A stretch of 14,914 nucleotides of DNA from Pedosphaera sp. GTDB taxonomy: Bacteria > Verrucomicrobiota > Verrucomicrobiia > Limisphaerales > UBA9464. The stretch spans positions 1 through 14,914 of the forward strand of contig SIAZ01000063.1 of assembly GCA_009695405.1 (NCBI GenBank), in the 5' to 3' direction. Shown here one piece after another: positions 14,795-14,914 of this stretch (positions are counted from its first letter, which is position 1; each line of letters begins with the position of its first letter). A program made the translations under genes and the position numbers. The notes beneath the pieces are model-generated. The model searched no databases. It saw only the letters and a program-made list of their open reading frames with translations, and was not told the DNA's origin.

Positions 14795-14914
14795 GACAGG
14801 GCGGGAGTCTATGATCAGTCGGAGGGCGAGGCTTGGTTGGCGATGGTAGAGTTCAAAGAAGTGCGCCAAGGGTTGGCCTTGCTCGAAGGGGATCAGGGCC
14901 AAGAGGACGTTGCG
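14789..14914 (-). CDS. 3' end of an unidentified gene (partial)
   Basis: On the minus strand the frame is open from the window edge for 41 codons to a TGA at 14789-14791. The tail reads LLALIPFEQGQPLAHFFELY and then ends SRPVL. I do not recognise the family. Third positions are C-rich, with many CTC, ATC, TTC and GCC codons, as in the neighbouring genes. A plus-strand frame in the same register (from an ATG at 14843) is also open to the edge, so the strand is not certain. The end overlaps the mntR stop by six bases. Confidence 0.5.
   Translation of the reverse strand, partial: RNVLLALIPFEQGQPLAHFFELYHRQPSLALRLIIDSRPVL

Noticed and set aside
14843..14914. Plus-strand frame after mntR, open to the window edge
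   Set aside because: Its third positions are G-rich, unlike the C-rich neighbours, and the product is charged and low-complexity. The minus-strand frame fits local codon use better, though this is not decisive.
1..14914. CRISPR array, tRNA, rRNA or prophage
   Set aside because: I found no regularly spaced repeats, no cloverleaf-like segments and no phage genes by reading.

Overview
The window is bacterial chromosome of roughly 50% GC. It is densely packed and most genes lie on the minus strand. I infer a member of the PVC group, most likely Verrucomicrobiota, with low certainty. The hints are a metal permease fused to a DtxR-type domain, an unplaced secreted protein of a kind common in that group, an alphaproteobacterial-like SucC, and the scarcity of Shine-Dalgarno sites ahead of clear genes. 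No rRNA, tRNA, CRISPR array or prophage is visible.

Layout from left to right. Positions 1-145 are the right end of an IS3-family insertion sequence (transposase C-terminus plus terminal repeat), followed by about 290 bases without a gene. A secreted protein of unknown function (435-2291, +) and prolyl-tRNA synthetase proS (2411-4156, +) come next, closed by a clear hairpin terminator. Converging on them is a minus-strand block, listed here in reading direction: gltA, sucC, sucD (citrate synthase and both subunits of succinyl-CoA ligase), a YggT-like membrane protein, a YggU/DUF167 protein and a TatD-family nuclease.

Upstream of gltA, also on the minus strand, is a complete Mn/Zn-type ABC importer in the order binding protein, ATPase, permease, permease (13248-14180 down to 9955-10908). 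It is tightly packed: ATPase and first permease abut, and the two permeases overlap by 4 bases. A divergent MntR regulator (14324-14794, +) keeps all six manganese ligands of the Bacillus protein. The 143-base gap between mntA and mntR holds two tandem copies of a TTG-N2-TTAA-N2-CAA-like palindrome that resemble MntR operators. The last 126 bases look like the 3' end of a minus-strand gene that overlaps the mntR stop.

The most interesting feature is the first permease (10905-12386). Its last 150 or so residues form a DtxR/MntR-like module that keeps the metal-ligand residues but has an acidic, poorly DNA-binding-looking helix-turn-helix. Because a separate intact MntR sits next door, the fused module may act as a cytoplasmic metal sensor that gates the transporter, not as a repressor.
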